From Acidocella sp. 35-58-6 (GTDB lineage Bacteria > Pseudomonadota > Alphaproteobacteria > Acetobacterales > Acetobacteraceae): a stretch of DNA of 25,004 nucleotides. Shown one piece after another: positions 16,474 to 25,004 of the stretch. A program made the translations under genes and the position numbers. Position 1 is the first letter of the stretch. Every line of letters starts with the position of its first letter. The notes beneath the pieces were generated by a model. It was not told where the DNA came from, did no database searches, and saw only the letters and a program-made list of their open reading frames with translations. The stretch covers positions 1 through 25,004 of the forward strand of contig NCFD01000001.1 in the NCBI GenBank assembly GCA_002281005.1, in the 5' to 3' direction.

Positions 16474-16518
16474 GCGAGGCCTTGAGCATTTTGTTTCATA
16501 CGCCGATGTTACGGCCAA

Positions 16519-17277
16519 ATGATTCTCAACTCCATCGAACAGGGCGCTGGCCCGCCGCTGATTTTACTGCACGGGCTTTTCGGTGCGGCCAAAAACCTGG
16601 GCGTCATCGCCCGCGGCCTGGCACCGCACTGGCGCGTTGTCTCGCTGGATTTACGCAACCATGGTGATAGCCCGCATAATGCCGCCATGAGCTACCCGAT
16701 TATGGCGAGCGACGTTGTCGAAACCATCACCGCTCTTGGCATCACCACCGCAGCACTTGCGGGCCATTCAATGGGCGGCAAAATCGCCATGCATGTTGCC
16801 CTTGCCCACCCTGACCGGATCACCAAACTGGCGGTGATGGATATCGCCCCCGTGACCTATATGCACGGGTATGATGCGTTTGCTGCGGCAATGCAGGCAC
16901 TGCCTCTCACCCCATCGCTCACCCGCGGCGTTGCCGATGCCGCGCTGGCCGCTGCCATCCCCGACCCTAATTACCGCGCCTTCCTGCTCAATAACCTCAT
17001 TTTAGGCACCCAGCCGCGCTGGCGTGTGGGCCTAGATGAAATCCGTGCCGCCATGCCGGAAATGTTGAAATGGCAGGACCCGCCAAGTGCCCCTTTCCCG
17101 AACCCCGCTCTGTTCCTGCGTGGTGGCAACTCCGAATATGTGCGGCCGTCCTCACATGAAAAAATCACCGCGCTGTTTCCGCACTCCACCATCAAGACCA
17201 TCGAGAATGCCGCCCACTGGCTGCATGCTGACCAACCACAGGCCGTCATCACCGCCTTGCAGGAGTTTTTGCTGTAA
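16519..17277 (+). CDS. Alpha/beta hydrolase (YbfF/ABHD11-like esterase)
   Basis: This 252-aa soluble hydrolase opens with an oxyanion-hole strand LILLHGLFGAAKNLG (about 14-28), then VVSLDLRNHGDSP (about 41-52). The nucleophile elbow is GHSMGG with S84, and the catalytic histidine is in AAHWLHADQP (H233). The LHGLFG / DLRNHGxS / GHSMGGK combination is that of YbfF-type thioesterase/esterases. The acid residue is probably in the FPNPALFLRGG region but is not certain. It ends in TAATG shared with the FAD oxidoreductase, so the pair is translationally coupled. It diverges from the ligase gene, with at most 45 bases between start codons. The natural substrate is unknown. Confidence 0.87.
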   Translation: MILNSIEQGAGPPLILLHGLFGAAKNLGVIARGLAPHWRVVSLDLRNHGDSPHNAAMSYPIMASDVVETITALGITTAALAGHSMGGKIAMHVALAHPDRITKLAVMDIAPVTYMHGYDAFAAAMQALPLTPSLTRGVADAALAAAIPDPNYRAFLLNNLILGTQPRWRVGLDEIRAAMPEMLKWQDPPSAPFPNPALFLRGGNSEYVRPSSHEKITALFPHSTIKTIENAAHWLHADQPQAVITALQEFLL

Positions 17278-18386
17278 TGTCCACCCAATTTGACGTGCTG
17301 ATCATCGGTGCCGGCATGGTCGGCGCCACCACTGCCGCAGCACTCAGCGCCACCCATCGGGTCGGGCTGGTCGAGGCCGAGGAGCAGGCTGGCTATCATA
17401 CCACCGGCCGCTCTGCCGCCATCTGGATACTCAATTACGGCCCCCCCGAAGTGCGAGTCCTCACCGGCTTGTCGCGCGATTTTTTCATGGACCCACCAGA
17501 GGATATCGCCACGACGGCGCTCGGCACAACGCGGCCGATCATCTACCTGGCCCCCGAGGCGCAAACCAGTTTCCTTGACGCGCTGATCGCCCAGGACCTT
17601 GGCATTAGCGAAATCTCGCTGGCTGAGGTGAAAGCCCAAGTCCCCGCCTACATTGAAGGCTATGCCATCCGCGCCGGGTTTGAGAATTCCTCATTCGATA
17701 TGGATGTTGCCGCCCTCCACCAAGGCTATCTGCGCCGCACCCGCCAGAATGGCGGCCAACTCATGTTACGCAGCCGGGCCGGTAAAATCACCCGCAAGGA
17801 TGGCAACTGGCATGTGGAAACCACCGGCGGCACCATCGTCACGGCCCCCATCGTGGTTAACGCTGCTGGCGCCTGGGGCGATGAGGTGGCAGCCATTGCG
17901 GGCCTGCCCCCCATCGGACTCGTCCCCTGCCGCCGCACCGCCGCCATCATCGACCCCGCGCCCTACGACGTGGCCAACTGGCCGCTGGTTCAGGCCGCCG
18001 ACCATAGCTGGTACATCCGCCCGGAAGCCCGCTCCAAACTGATGGTCACGCCCTGCGACGAAACCCCGATGCATCCGCACGATGTACAACCCGATGAACT
18101 CGACGTCGCCATCGGTATCGACCGTATGCAACAAGCGCTCGCCATCGAAGTCCGCCGCGTCGAACACTCGTGGGCTGGCCTTCGCACCTTCTCCGCTGAC
18201 CGCAACCTCGCCTTCGGGTTCGACACCGAAGCCCCCGGCTTCTTCTGGTGCGTCGGCCAAGGCGGCTACGGCATCCAAACCGCCCCCGCCGCCGGCCAAC
18301 TCGTCGCCGACATGATCGCCAGCCGCGACCCAGGACCCGCCGGGAGTATCATCCCGGCGATTAACCCGATGCGGTTTCGGAGGTAA
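17277..18386 (+). CDS. FAD-dependent oxidoreductase, DAO/DadA-like family
   Basis: This 369-aa protein starts with the Rossmann dinucleotide fold VLIIGAGMVGATTAAAL (about 7-23) followed by the acidic strand end VEAEEQAGYHTTGRSA typical of D-amino-acid-oxidase-like flavoproteins. A mid-protein VVNAAGAWGDEVAAIAGL matches the second FAD contact. The C-terminal GQGGYGIQTAPAAGQLVA (about 327-344) is the conserved ribityl/FAD loop. Such enzymes oxidise amino acids, hydroxy acids or amines; no signature narrows the substrate. It overlaps the esterase stop by one base, so both proteins may act on one pathway. The coding strand is noticeably C-rich, unlike the enolase gene just downstream. Confidence 0.85.
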   Translation: MSTQFDVLIIGAGMVGATTAAALSATHRVGLVEAEEQAGYHTTGRSAAIWILNYGPPEVRVLTGLSRDFFMDPPEDIATTALGTTRPIIYLAPEAQTSFLDALIAQDLGISEISLAEVKAQVPAYIEGYAIRAGFENSSFDMDVAALHQGYLRRTRQNGGQLMLRSRAGKITRKDGNWHVETTGGTIVTAPIVVNAAGAWGDEVAAIAGLPPIGLVPCRRTAAIIDPAPYDVANWPLVQAADHSWYIRPEARSKLMVTPCDETPMHPHDVQPDELDVAIGIDRMQQALAIEVRRVEHSWAGLRTFSADRNLAFGFDTEAPGFFWCVGQGGYGIQTAPAAGQLVADMIASRDPGPAGSIIPAINPMRFRR

Positions 18387-19905
<1,519 letters not shown>

Positions 19906-20130
19906 ACTACGAAGCGGGATTACCCTCGCGCGGCCATAGTCTCATTGTGTACGCTGATCATGAGGCGGTGCTGTGCGTGATTGCCAAGCGGAGCGTCAAG
20001 CAGGGGCCATTATTCATGCACGCAAAACATACTGCCCAGGCAGTTGCCACCTTGCCTCATTAAACAGCGCGAGATCTTTTAATTTATTTGTAAAATCCGG
20101 GCGCTCGCACCACGAGGCCTAACGTTCAGG
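19906..20130. other. Intergenic region between convergent eno and moaB (225 bp)
   Basis: I see no gene, clear hairpin with T-run or repeat here. A 38-codon GTG frame (19947-20063) has no ribosome binding site and no recognisable product. Terminators for eno and moaB must lie here but are not evident as simple hairpins. Confidence 0.4.
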
Positions 20131-20661
20131 TTATTTCAGGTGCTCCAATAACCGGGGCATCAACTCAACCAGGTTACAAGGCCGATGCCGGGAATCCAGT
20201 TGGAACTTCAATATATCGTCCCAGCCGTCTTTCACCGCGCCCGTGCTGCCGGGGAGCGCAAACATATACGTGCCGCTGGCCACCCCGCCGAGGGCGCGTG
20301 ACTGAATGGTTGAAGTGCCGATTTTCTGGTAGCTCAACATCCGGAATAATTCGCCAAACCCCTCGATGGTTTTATCAAGCACCCGGCTGAACGCCTCGGG
20401 GGTCACATCGCGGCCGGTCACGCCGGTGCCGCCGGTGGTAATCACCACGTCAATTGCGGGATCAGCCATCCAGACACGGAGCTGGGCTTCGATGAGATCT
20501 GCATCATCCTTGATAATTTTGCGGTCCGCCAGATGATGCCCCGCGGCAGCGATGCGGCTCACCAGCGCATCACCCGATGTGTCGTTGGACGGATCACGGG
20601 TGTCGGAGACGGTAATGATAGCGATATGAACTGGCAGGAAAATGCGCGACTCGTCGATCAT
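20131..20661 (-). CDS. moaB: Molybdenum cofactor biosynthesis protein B
   Basis: This 176-aa protein is of the MoaB/MogA/MoeA-C fold, which binds molybdopterin and in some bacteria performs its adenylylation before metal insertion. [20 protein letters not shown] is at about 12-31, and the conserved [16 protein letters not shown] at about 75-90 forms the pterin pocket. [15 protein letters not shown] and [18 protein letters not shown] follow in usual order. It lies 3 bases after the lytic transglycosylase gene and is probably co-transcribed with it, a pairing with no obvious functional link. MoaB rather than Mog is the better match from the GFGELFR segment, but the two are hard to separate by eye. 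Confidence 0.93.
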   Translation of the reverse strand: MIDESRIFLPVHIAIITVSDTRDPSNDTSGDALVSRIAAAGHHLADRKIIKDDADLIEAQLRVWMADPAIDVVITTGGTGVTGRDVTPEAFSRVLDKTIEGFGELFRMLSYQKIGTSTIQSRALGGVASGTYMFALPGSTGAVKDGWDDILKFQLDSRHRPCNLVELMPRLLEHLK

Positions 20662-20664
20662 GGA

Positions 20665-22311
20665 TCAATTAGACGCTGTTGCACTCGGCATGTCACGTAG
20701 TTGCGGGAAGTTACCCTCGGCTATGTCATCCAGGCTGGTAGGTTTCAGACCGATTTCCTCGGCGTAAATCCAGCTATCTGCGAGCACATGATGAATGAAA
20801 TGCCGTGTTTCATCATTCGAAATGGTCTCAATGAACATCAACGGGTCGCTATCCTGCTGCAGGGCATTATACCAAACAGCAGCGGCGCCAGGGCCGGCGT
20901 TGTAGCTGGCGAGAATGGCGAGCAGATTGTTGTTGATGCCGGCTTGCTGGCCAAGATAACGAATATAGCCCTGGCCAAGCGCCAGGTTCGCCGAAGGGTC
21001 GTTCAGGGCACCTGAAATACCTTCATCTCGCGCCACAAAATGCGCGGTCACAGGCATTAATTGCATCAAACCACGTGCCCCGCAGGGTGACACGGCATTA
21101 ACGTTGAAGCCTGATTCCGTGCGGGCCAGAGCATAAACCAGCGCTGGGTCAATTGAAAAACCGCCCGCTGGGTGCAAGGCCGGTAGTGGCAGACTGACAC
21201 CTGCAATGTCGTTATCGGCCACCCTGCTCTGCCCGGCCACGGCGATTGCAACATCTACCAGCCCAGCCCGCGCCGCCACTGCCATGACGGCATGCGCCAA
21301 GCCCGGATTGGCTTGAATATCCGGCCACATGGCACGCAACGCCAAGCCAGCCTGGTCGGCTTCGCCAATTTGCAGCAGTTCAAATGCCAGATGCCCGTCG
21401 GGCACGGCATCAACAGCCGTGATATCCGCTTCAGACAGCGCCGCCGCGATGCCCGTAGGCCCAAAACCTTGGCCGAGCAGACGGCCTGCGATAATTCCAT
21501 AAAAGCTATCAGGTGAAGCCGCGGCGGTGCGCAGCCAATTCAAATAATTAACCGGCTGTTGCAAACGTAAGGCGGCGCGGGCGGCCCAAAAGGCGCCGGC
21601 GGCGCGGTCATCATCTGATGCCCCCGTAACGTTGGCAGCCTGCACGAATAACGGTGACGCAGCGGCGATATCGCCCCGCTGCCAGTCAGCCAACCCTCGG
21701 GTGAACGCAACCCGCCAAGCCGGCTGGTCGCTCATGCGGGCGGGTTTGACACTGGCCATGGAAATATTGGTCTGTTCAGGCAGCAGCACGGCCTGCGGCG
21801 GCGTTAGCGTACCAGGGCGAACCCGCTTTGCCAGCACCTGATAAATCGCGGCCGCAGCGGGCTGGCTGCTATATTGGCTATACCAAGTGGTTAGTTCAGT
21901 CAGGGTGGGGTGGTAGGTGGGCGCGAGGTAGCGGGCCGCCAATACAGCCCCCACCAACGACGTATCCGAGAGCCGGCTGATCAACTGGTCAGCCTCGGCG
22001 TAGGCGCCTTGGTCCTGCAACGCCAAAATACGTTGATACTGCGCCACGGCGCTGGGGGGCAAAGGCTGCGGAAGGATAACTTCGTCGCCAGGATTTGGCG
22101 CATTACGGGGCACCGCGTAAGCCACAGAGCTCCCATCCGACACAGCACCGGCTGTTGAAAGGGGAATATCCGACCCTGACCCTGACCCCATAGAAAAAGG
22201 GCTTGCCGAAGCAGCCGTTACAGAAACGGCGCTGAAGGCAACAAGCGCGACCGCGGCTAATGTGGCCGAAGTGGCGTTCAGGCGGGAGAGCGTTTGGAGG
22301 GCTCCGCGCAT
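20665..22311 (-). CDS. Soluble-type lytic murein transglycosylase (Slt70-like)
   Basis: This exported muramidase of 548 aa cleaves peptidoglycan to 1,6-anhydro-muropeptides. The N-terminal signal peptide has a hydrophobic core (about 16-33) and likely cleavage after ASA near 35. A long alpha-helical, repeat-like solenoid region (about 80-370) corresponds to the Slt70 superhelix. The C-terminal SLT domain starts at ALARTESGFN with the catalytic glutamate E399, then ARGLMQLMPVTA, NLALGQGYI, ILASYNAGPGA and ETRHFIHHVL, all conserved SLT motifs. No ribosome binding site is obvious at ATG 22311. It precedes moaB by 3 bases. Confidence 0.92.
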   Translation of the reverse strand: MRGALQTLSRLNATSATLAAVALVAFSAVSVTAASASPFSMGSGSGSDIPLSTAGAVSDGSSVAYAVPRNAPNPGDEVILPQPLPPSAVAQYQRILALQDQGAYAEADQLISRLSDTSLVGAVLAARYLAPTYHPTLTELTTWYSQYSSQPAAAAIYQVLAKRVRPGTLTPPQAVLLPEQTNISMASVKPARMSDQPAWRVAFTRGLADWQRGDIAAASPLFVQAANVTGASDDDRAAGAFWAARAALRLQQPVNYLNWLRTAAASPDSFYGIIAGRLLGQGFGPTGIAAALSEADITAVDAVPDGHLAFELLQIGEADQAGLALRAMWPDIQANPGLAHAVMAVAARAGLVDVAIAVAGQSRVADNDIAGVSLPLPALHPAGGFSIDPALVYALARTESGFNVNAVSPCGARGLMQLMPVTAHFVARDEGISGALNDPSANLALGQGYIRYLGQQAGINNNLLAILASYNAGPGAAAVWYNALQQDSDPLMFIETISNDETRHFIHHVLADSWIYAEEIGLKPTSLDDIAEGNFPQLRDMPSATASN

Positions 22312-22447
22312 GGTGACGTGTCGCTACACAATCCACCCATGAGAGGCAATAGCTTTCGGTGAGACGTTTACCAAAAATTAAGACGTTTTTAATAGTTTCC
22401 AGGGGTTACACTGCCCTACCAGGCTCACGATCGCGTGATCGTCGAAC
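22312..22447. other. Gap between the UDG and lytic transglycosylase genes
   Basis: This gap holds an ACGATC/GATCGT 6-bp inverted repeat (22427-22442) a few bases after the UDG stop, without a T-run, which may be a weak terminator. The rest should contain the promoter for the transglycosylase-moaB pair; I see no convincing -35/-10 pair. Confidence 0.3.
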
Positions 22448-23221
22448 TCAAGTTTCAGAGTCCAGCCAAGCCCGTAACGCTAAAAGGTCATGCCACGAAT
22501 CTCGTTTTGCCGCTGGCATGCGCAGCAAGTACATTGGATGATAGCTAGCCAGGCATGGCACGCTGCCAATGCCGCCGGGAATTTCGATACTGTGCCATTT
22601 CCCCCGTAACCGGCCAATACCAGTATGGCCGTATTGCGTTGGCAACATAGCTTTGGCTGCCACCGTGCCCAATAATATTAAGCAATCTGGTTTTAATAAT
22701 GCGATATGGCGCTGCAAAAACGGCAGACACACAGCAATTTCGGCTTCGGTAGGGGGCCGGTCACCCGGCGGACGCCAAGGCACAATGTTGGTAAGCCGCA
22801 CTTTGTTGCGGTCTAACCCGATACTTGCCAGCATTTTATCGAGCAACTGCCCCGCAGGCCCGGCAAATGGTTGGCCGGCACGGTCTTCCTCAGCGCCGGG
22901 GGCATCGCCGATCAGCATCACCCGCGCATCGGCGGCACCATCGGCAAATACCAGGTGGGTGGCGGTATCGCGCAACTCACAGCCGGTGAAATCTCTCAGA
23001 GCCGCGCTTAAATCCTCCAGTGTGAGACATTTTTCAGCAATTTTACGGGCATCAGCCGGGCCGGCTGGCAGCATAGGCACTGGCTGCGGCACTGATTTTG
23101 GCTTGACGGCAGCCACATCCACCGCCGCCAGCTTGGCGGCCCGGCGGTCCTGTGGTGCGGGCAGCAGAATTTCATCAGCACCCCAAACTATCTGCAGTCG
23201 TAAAGCGGCCAGTTCATCCAT
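22448..23221 (-). CDS. Uracil-DNA glycosylase, family 4-like
   Basis: This enzyme removes uracil from DNA to start base-excision repair; 257 aa. After a variable N-terminus (about 1-65) the glycosylase domain shows motif A as IGDAPGAEEDRAGQPFAGPA (about 104-123) and TNIVPWRPPGDRPPTEAEI (about 144-162). LGTVAAKAML, RLRGKW and the motif B equivalent SYHPMYLLRMPAAKR follow. Family 4 enzymes usually hold a [4Fe-4S] cluster by four cysteines: a CxxC pair before the core, one in the CRPP segment and one shortly after. Here only C81 and C165 remain; the other positions are F78 and W149. Motif A also begins GD instead of GE. I think this is a lineage-typical variant rather than a damaged gene, since the rest is intact. 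It is divergent from the ETF-QO gene. Confidence 0.88.
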   Translation of the reverse strand: MDELAALRLQIVWGADEILLPAPQDRRAAKLAAVDVAAVKPKSVPQPVPMLPAGPADARKIAEKCLTLEDLSAALRDFTGCELRDTATHLVFADGAADARVMLIGDAPGAEEDRAGQPFAGPAGQLLDKMLASIGLDRNKVRLTNIVPWRPPGDRPPTEAEIAVCLPFLQRHIALLKPDCLILLGTVAAKAMLPTQYGHTGIGRLRGKWHSIEIPGGIGSVPCLASYHPMYLLRMPAAKRDSWHDLLALRAWLDSET

Positions 23222-23262
23222 ATAGTAATTTGTGACGCAGAGCGGGGTTTACGCAAGCCATG

Positions 23263-23290
23263 CTAAGGTTTACGTATACGTCAACCTTAG
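23263..23290. promoter_or_regulatory. 28-bp palindromic operator candidate upstream of ETF-QO
   Basis: Outer arms CTAAGGTT and AACCTTAG flank a perfect ACGTATACGT core; 13 of 14 base pairs are symmetrical about 23276.5. It overlaps where a -35 box would sit relative to a -10-like TATGAT (23299-23304), ahead of a strong AAGGAG site (23308-23313). The TTTACGT-AT-ACGTCAA heart resembles, from memory, sites of MerR-type LiuR regulators of branched-chain amino acid breakdown, in which ETF-QO participates. A half-copy GGTTTACG at 23246-23253 repeats 21 bp downstream at 23267-23274. Confidence 0.6.
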
Positions 23291-23318
23291 TCACCAGATA
23301 TGATTTGAAGGAGCGAAT

Positions 23319-24953
23319 ATGTCCGAGCATTTGGAACCCCGCGAGGCGATGGAATTTGATGTGCTGGTGGTTGGCGCCGGCCCCGGCGGGCTCGCCGCAG
23401 CGATCCGCCTTAAGCAGATCAATCCGGAAATTTCGGTCTGCGTAATTGAAAAGGGGGGCGAAGTGGGCGCCCATATCCTGTCTGGTGCCGTGCTGGAGCC
23501 ACGCGCTTTGCTGGAATTGTTCCCTGACTGCGACCCGTCGCTGATCGCGCTTTCAACGCCGGTGGCTGAGGACAAGTTTATGTTCCTCACCGAGACCAAA
23601 GCCTTCACCATGCCGACTCCGCCGCAGATGCATAACCAAGGCAATTACATCGTCTCGCTGGGCAATGTGGTGCGCTGGCTGGGCCAGCAGGCCGAGGAAA
23701 CCGGCGTGGAGATTTACCCTGGGTTTGCCGCTGCTGAAGTGCTGACCGAGGATGGCCGGGTGGTGGGTGTTGCCACCGGCGATATGGGTATCGGCAAAAA
23801 CGGCCAGCCCACCGGCAATTTTACCCGCGGTATTGAGCTACGCGCCACCTACACGATTTTTGCCGAAGGCTGCCGGGGTTCGCTCTCCAAGCAATTGATG
23901 AAAAATTTTGGCTTGAATGCCGATAATGATCCACAAACCTACGGCATCGGCATCAAGGAATTATGGGAAATTAAACCCGAGACATTCCGCAAGGGCCTGA
24001 CACTGCACACCATCGGCTGGCCGCTGAAGAGCGACACCTATGGCGGCTCGTTTATGTATCATTTTGGTGAAAACCTGATGGCCTATGGGTTTGTTGTTGG
24101 TCTGGACTACACAAATCCATTTCTCTCACCATTCGGTGAAATGCAGCGCTTTAAAACCCACCCCCAGATCGCGCCCTATTTTGAGGGCGCCAAGCGCATT
24201 TCCTACGGAGCGCGGGCGTTGAATGAGGGCGGTTTTCAATCCTTGCCGAAGCTCACCTTTCCAGGCGGCGTGCTGATTGGTTGCGCGGCGGGTACGTTGA
24301 ATGTGCCGAAAATCAAAGGCACGCATACCGCCATGAAATCCGGTATGGTGGCGGCCGAGGCCATCGCTGCGGCGTTCGCTGGTGGCAAGCCCGCCGAAGT
24401 GACGGCCTATGCCGATATGTTGAAAGCCAGTTGGGTGTGGCCGGAGTTGCACACCGTGCGCAACATCCGCCCCGGTTTTGCGAAATTTGGCCTGTATGGC
24501 GGCTTGGTGAATGCGGCGATCGAAACTTACATCACCCGCGGCAAATCACCCTGGACGCTAAAAAATCACGTTGATTATGATGGCTTGGTAAAAGCGAAAG
24601 ATGCCACCCCGATCCCCTACCCGAAACCCGACGGCAAACTCACGTTCGACCGGCTCTCCTCGGTGTTTATTTCCAACACCAACCATGAGGAGAATCAGCC
24701 CGCACACCTGCGGTTGCTTGACCCTGCTAAAGCCATCGCGGTGAACTGGACCGAATATCGCAGCCCGGAAACCCGTTATTGTCCGGCCGGCGTGTACGAA
24801 ATTGTCGGCGAGGAAACCGGCAATCCGCAACTGCAAATCAACGCGCAAAACTGCGTGCATTGCAAAACCTGCGATATCAAAGACCCCACCCAAAATATTA
24901 ATTGGGTCGTGCCCGAAGGTGCCGGTGGACCGAATTATCCCGGCGGCATGTAG
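23319..24953 (+). CDS. Electron transfer flavoprotein-ubiquinone oxidoreductase
   Basis: ETF-QO passes electrons from acyl-CoA and amino-acid-derived dehydrogenases, via ETF, into the ubiquinone pool at the inner membrane. The 544-aa length matches. The FAD Rossmann motif [17 protein letters not shown] lies at about 15-31, followed by [20 protein letters not shown] and [10 protein letters not shown]. Late in the protein [20 protein letters not shown] is the family signature. The C-terminal [4Fe-4S] site has C488 (in YCPAGVYE) and the cluster C512, C515, C518 (NCVHCKTCD), with a typical [18 protein letters not shown] end. ATG 23319 follows AAGGAG by 5 bases. No etfA or etfB is adjacent; the palindrome upstream suggests specific control. 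The downstream 51 bases to the window edge hold nothing I can call. Confidence 0.97.
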   Translation: MSEHLEPREAMEFDVLVVGAGPGGLAAAIRLKQINPEISVCVIEKGGEVGAHILSGAVLEPRALLELFPDCDPSLIALSTPVAEDKFMFLTETKAFTMPTPPQMHNQGNYIVSLGNVVRWLGQQAEETGVEIYPGFAAAEVLTEDGRVVGVATGDMGIGKNGQPTGNFTRGIELRATYTIFAEGCRGSLSKQLMKNFGLNADNDPQTYGIGIKELWEIKPETFRKGLTLHTIGWPLKSDTYGGSFMYHFGENLMAYGFVVGLDYTNPFLSPFGEMQRFKTHPQIAPYFEGAKRISYGARALNEGGFQSLPKLTFPGGVLIGCAAGTLNVPKIKGTHTAMKSGMVAAEAIAAAFAGGKPAEVTAYADMLKASWVWPELHTVRNIRPGFAKFGLYGGLVNAAIETYITRGKSPWTLKNHVDYDGLVKAKDATPIPYPKPDGKLTFDRLSSVFISNTNHEENQPAHLRLLDPAKAIAVNWTEYRSPETRYCPAGVYEIVGEETGNPQLQINAQNCVHCKTCDIKDPTQNINWVVPEGAGGPNYPGGM

Positions 24954-25004
24954 GCCCTTAAGACAGAGCGCTGGGGCTGCCCAGAATAACTGAATGGTAA
25001 AACC

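Noticed and set aside
19947..20063. 38-codon GTG frame after eno
   Set aside because: It has no ribosome binding site and no recognisable product, and is too short to support.
24954..25004. CTGGG/CCCAG hairpin after ETF-QO as a terminator
   Set aside because: Only a 5-bp stem and no T-run; it may be chance.

Overview
The window looks like ordinary chromosome from an alphaproteobacterium, most likely of the Acetobacteraceae / Acidiphilium-Acidocella type. This rests on moderate-to-high GC, the split pntA1/pntA2/pntB transhydrogenase, the flavour of the enolase and ETF-QO proteins, a TsdA-like thiosulfate dehydrogenase of the sort common in acidophiles, and GC-rich palindromic intergenic repeats that I associate with Acetobacteraceae. 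The taxonomic call is inference from memory of protein families; no search was run. I found no rRNA, tRNA, CRISPR array, phage gene or transposase gene.

Layout. (1) 1-1811, minus strand: a multidrug efflux operon of a MarR regulator, an EmrA/HlyD adaptor and an EmrB/DHA2 pump that runs off the left edge. The MarR and EmrA frames are continuous with no stop between them, probably through a +1 frameshift at the end of marR. (2) 1944-2188: a 68-aa protein of unknown function and a strong bidirectional terminator. (3) 2196-5160, minus: the proton-translocating transhydrogenase operon pntA1-pntA2-pntB. (4) 5286-9219, minus: a TylF/MycF-like O-methyltransferase, an ABC1/UbiB-type kinase-like protein and oligoendopeptidase F; the last two are separated by one base. 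(5) 9300-12023, plus: an APC permease and a solitary TsdA-like dihaem cytochrome c. (6) 12049-16473, minus: a tightly packed run of O-antigen-ligase-like protein, YVTN beta-propeller protein, sterol desaturase/fatty acid hydroxylase family protein and argG. (7) 16519-18386, plus: an alpha/beta hydrolase coupled by TAATG to a DAO-type FAD oxidoreductase. (8) 18387-18567: a composite palindromic repeat. (9) 18625-19905, plus: enolase. (10) 20131-23221, minus: moaB with a soluble-type lytic transglycosylase, then a family-4-like uracil-DNA glycosylase. (11) 23319-24953, plus: ETF-ubiquinone oxidoreductase behind a 28-bp palindrome.

The genes are mostly housekeeping: redox balance (pnt, ETF-QO), quinone metabolism (ABC1 protein), glycolysis (eno), arginine and molybdenum cofactor synthesis, cell-wall turnover, envelope polysaccharide and efflux. 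I do not see a convincing new multi-gene system. The points most worth a second look are the nested palindromic element before eno, the palindromic operator before ETF-QO, the MarR-EmrA reading-frame fusion, and the UDG that lacks two of the four expected Fe-S cysteines.
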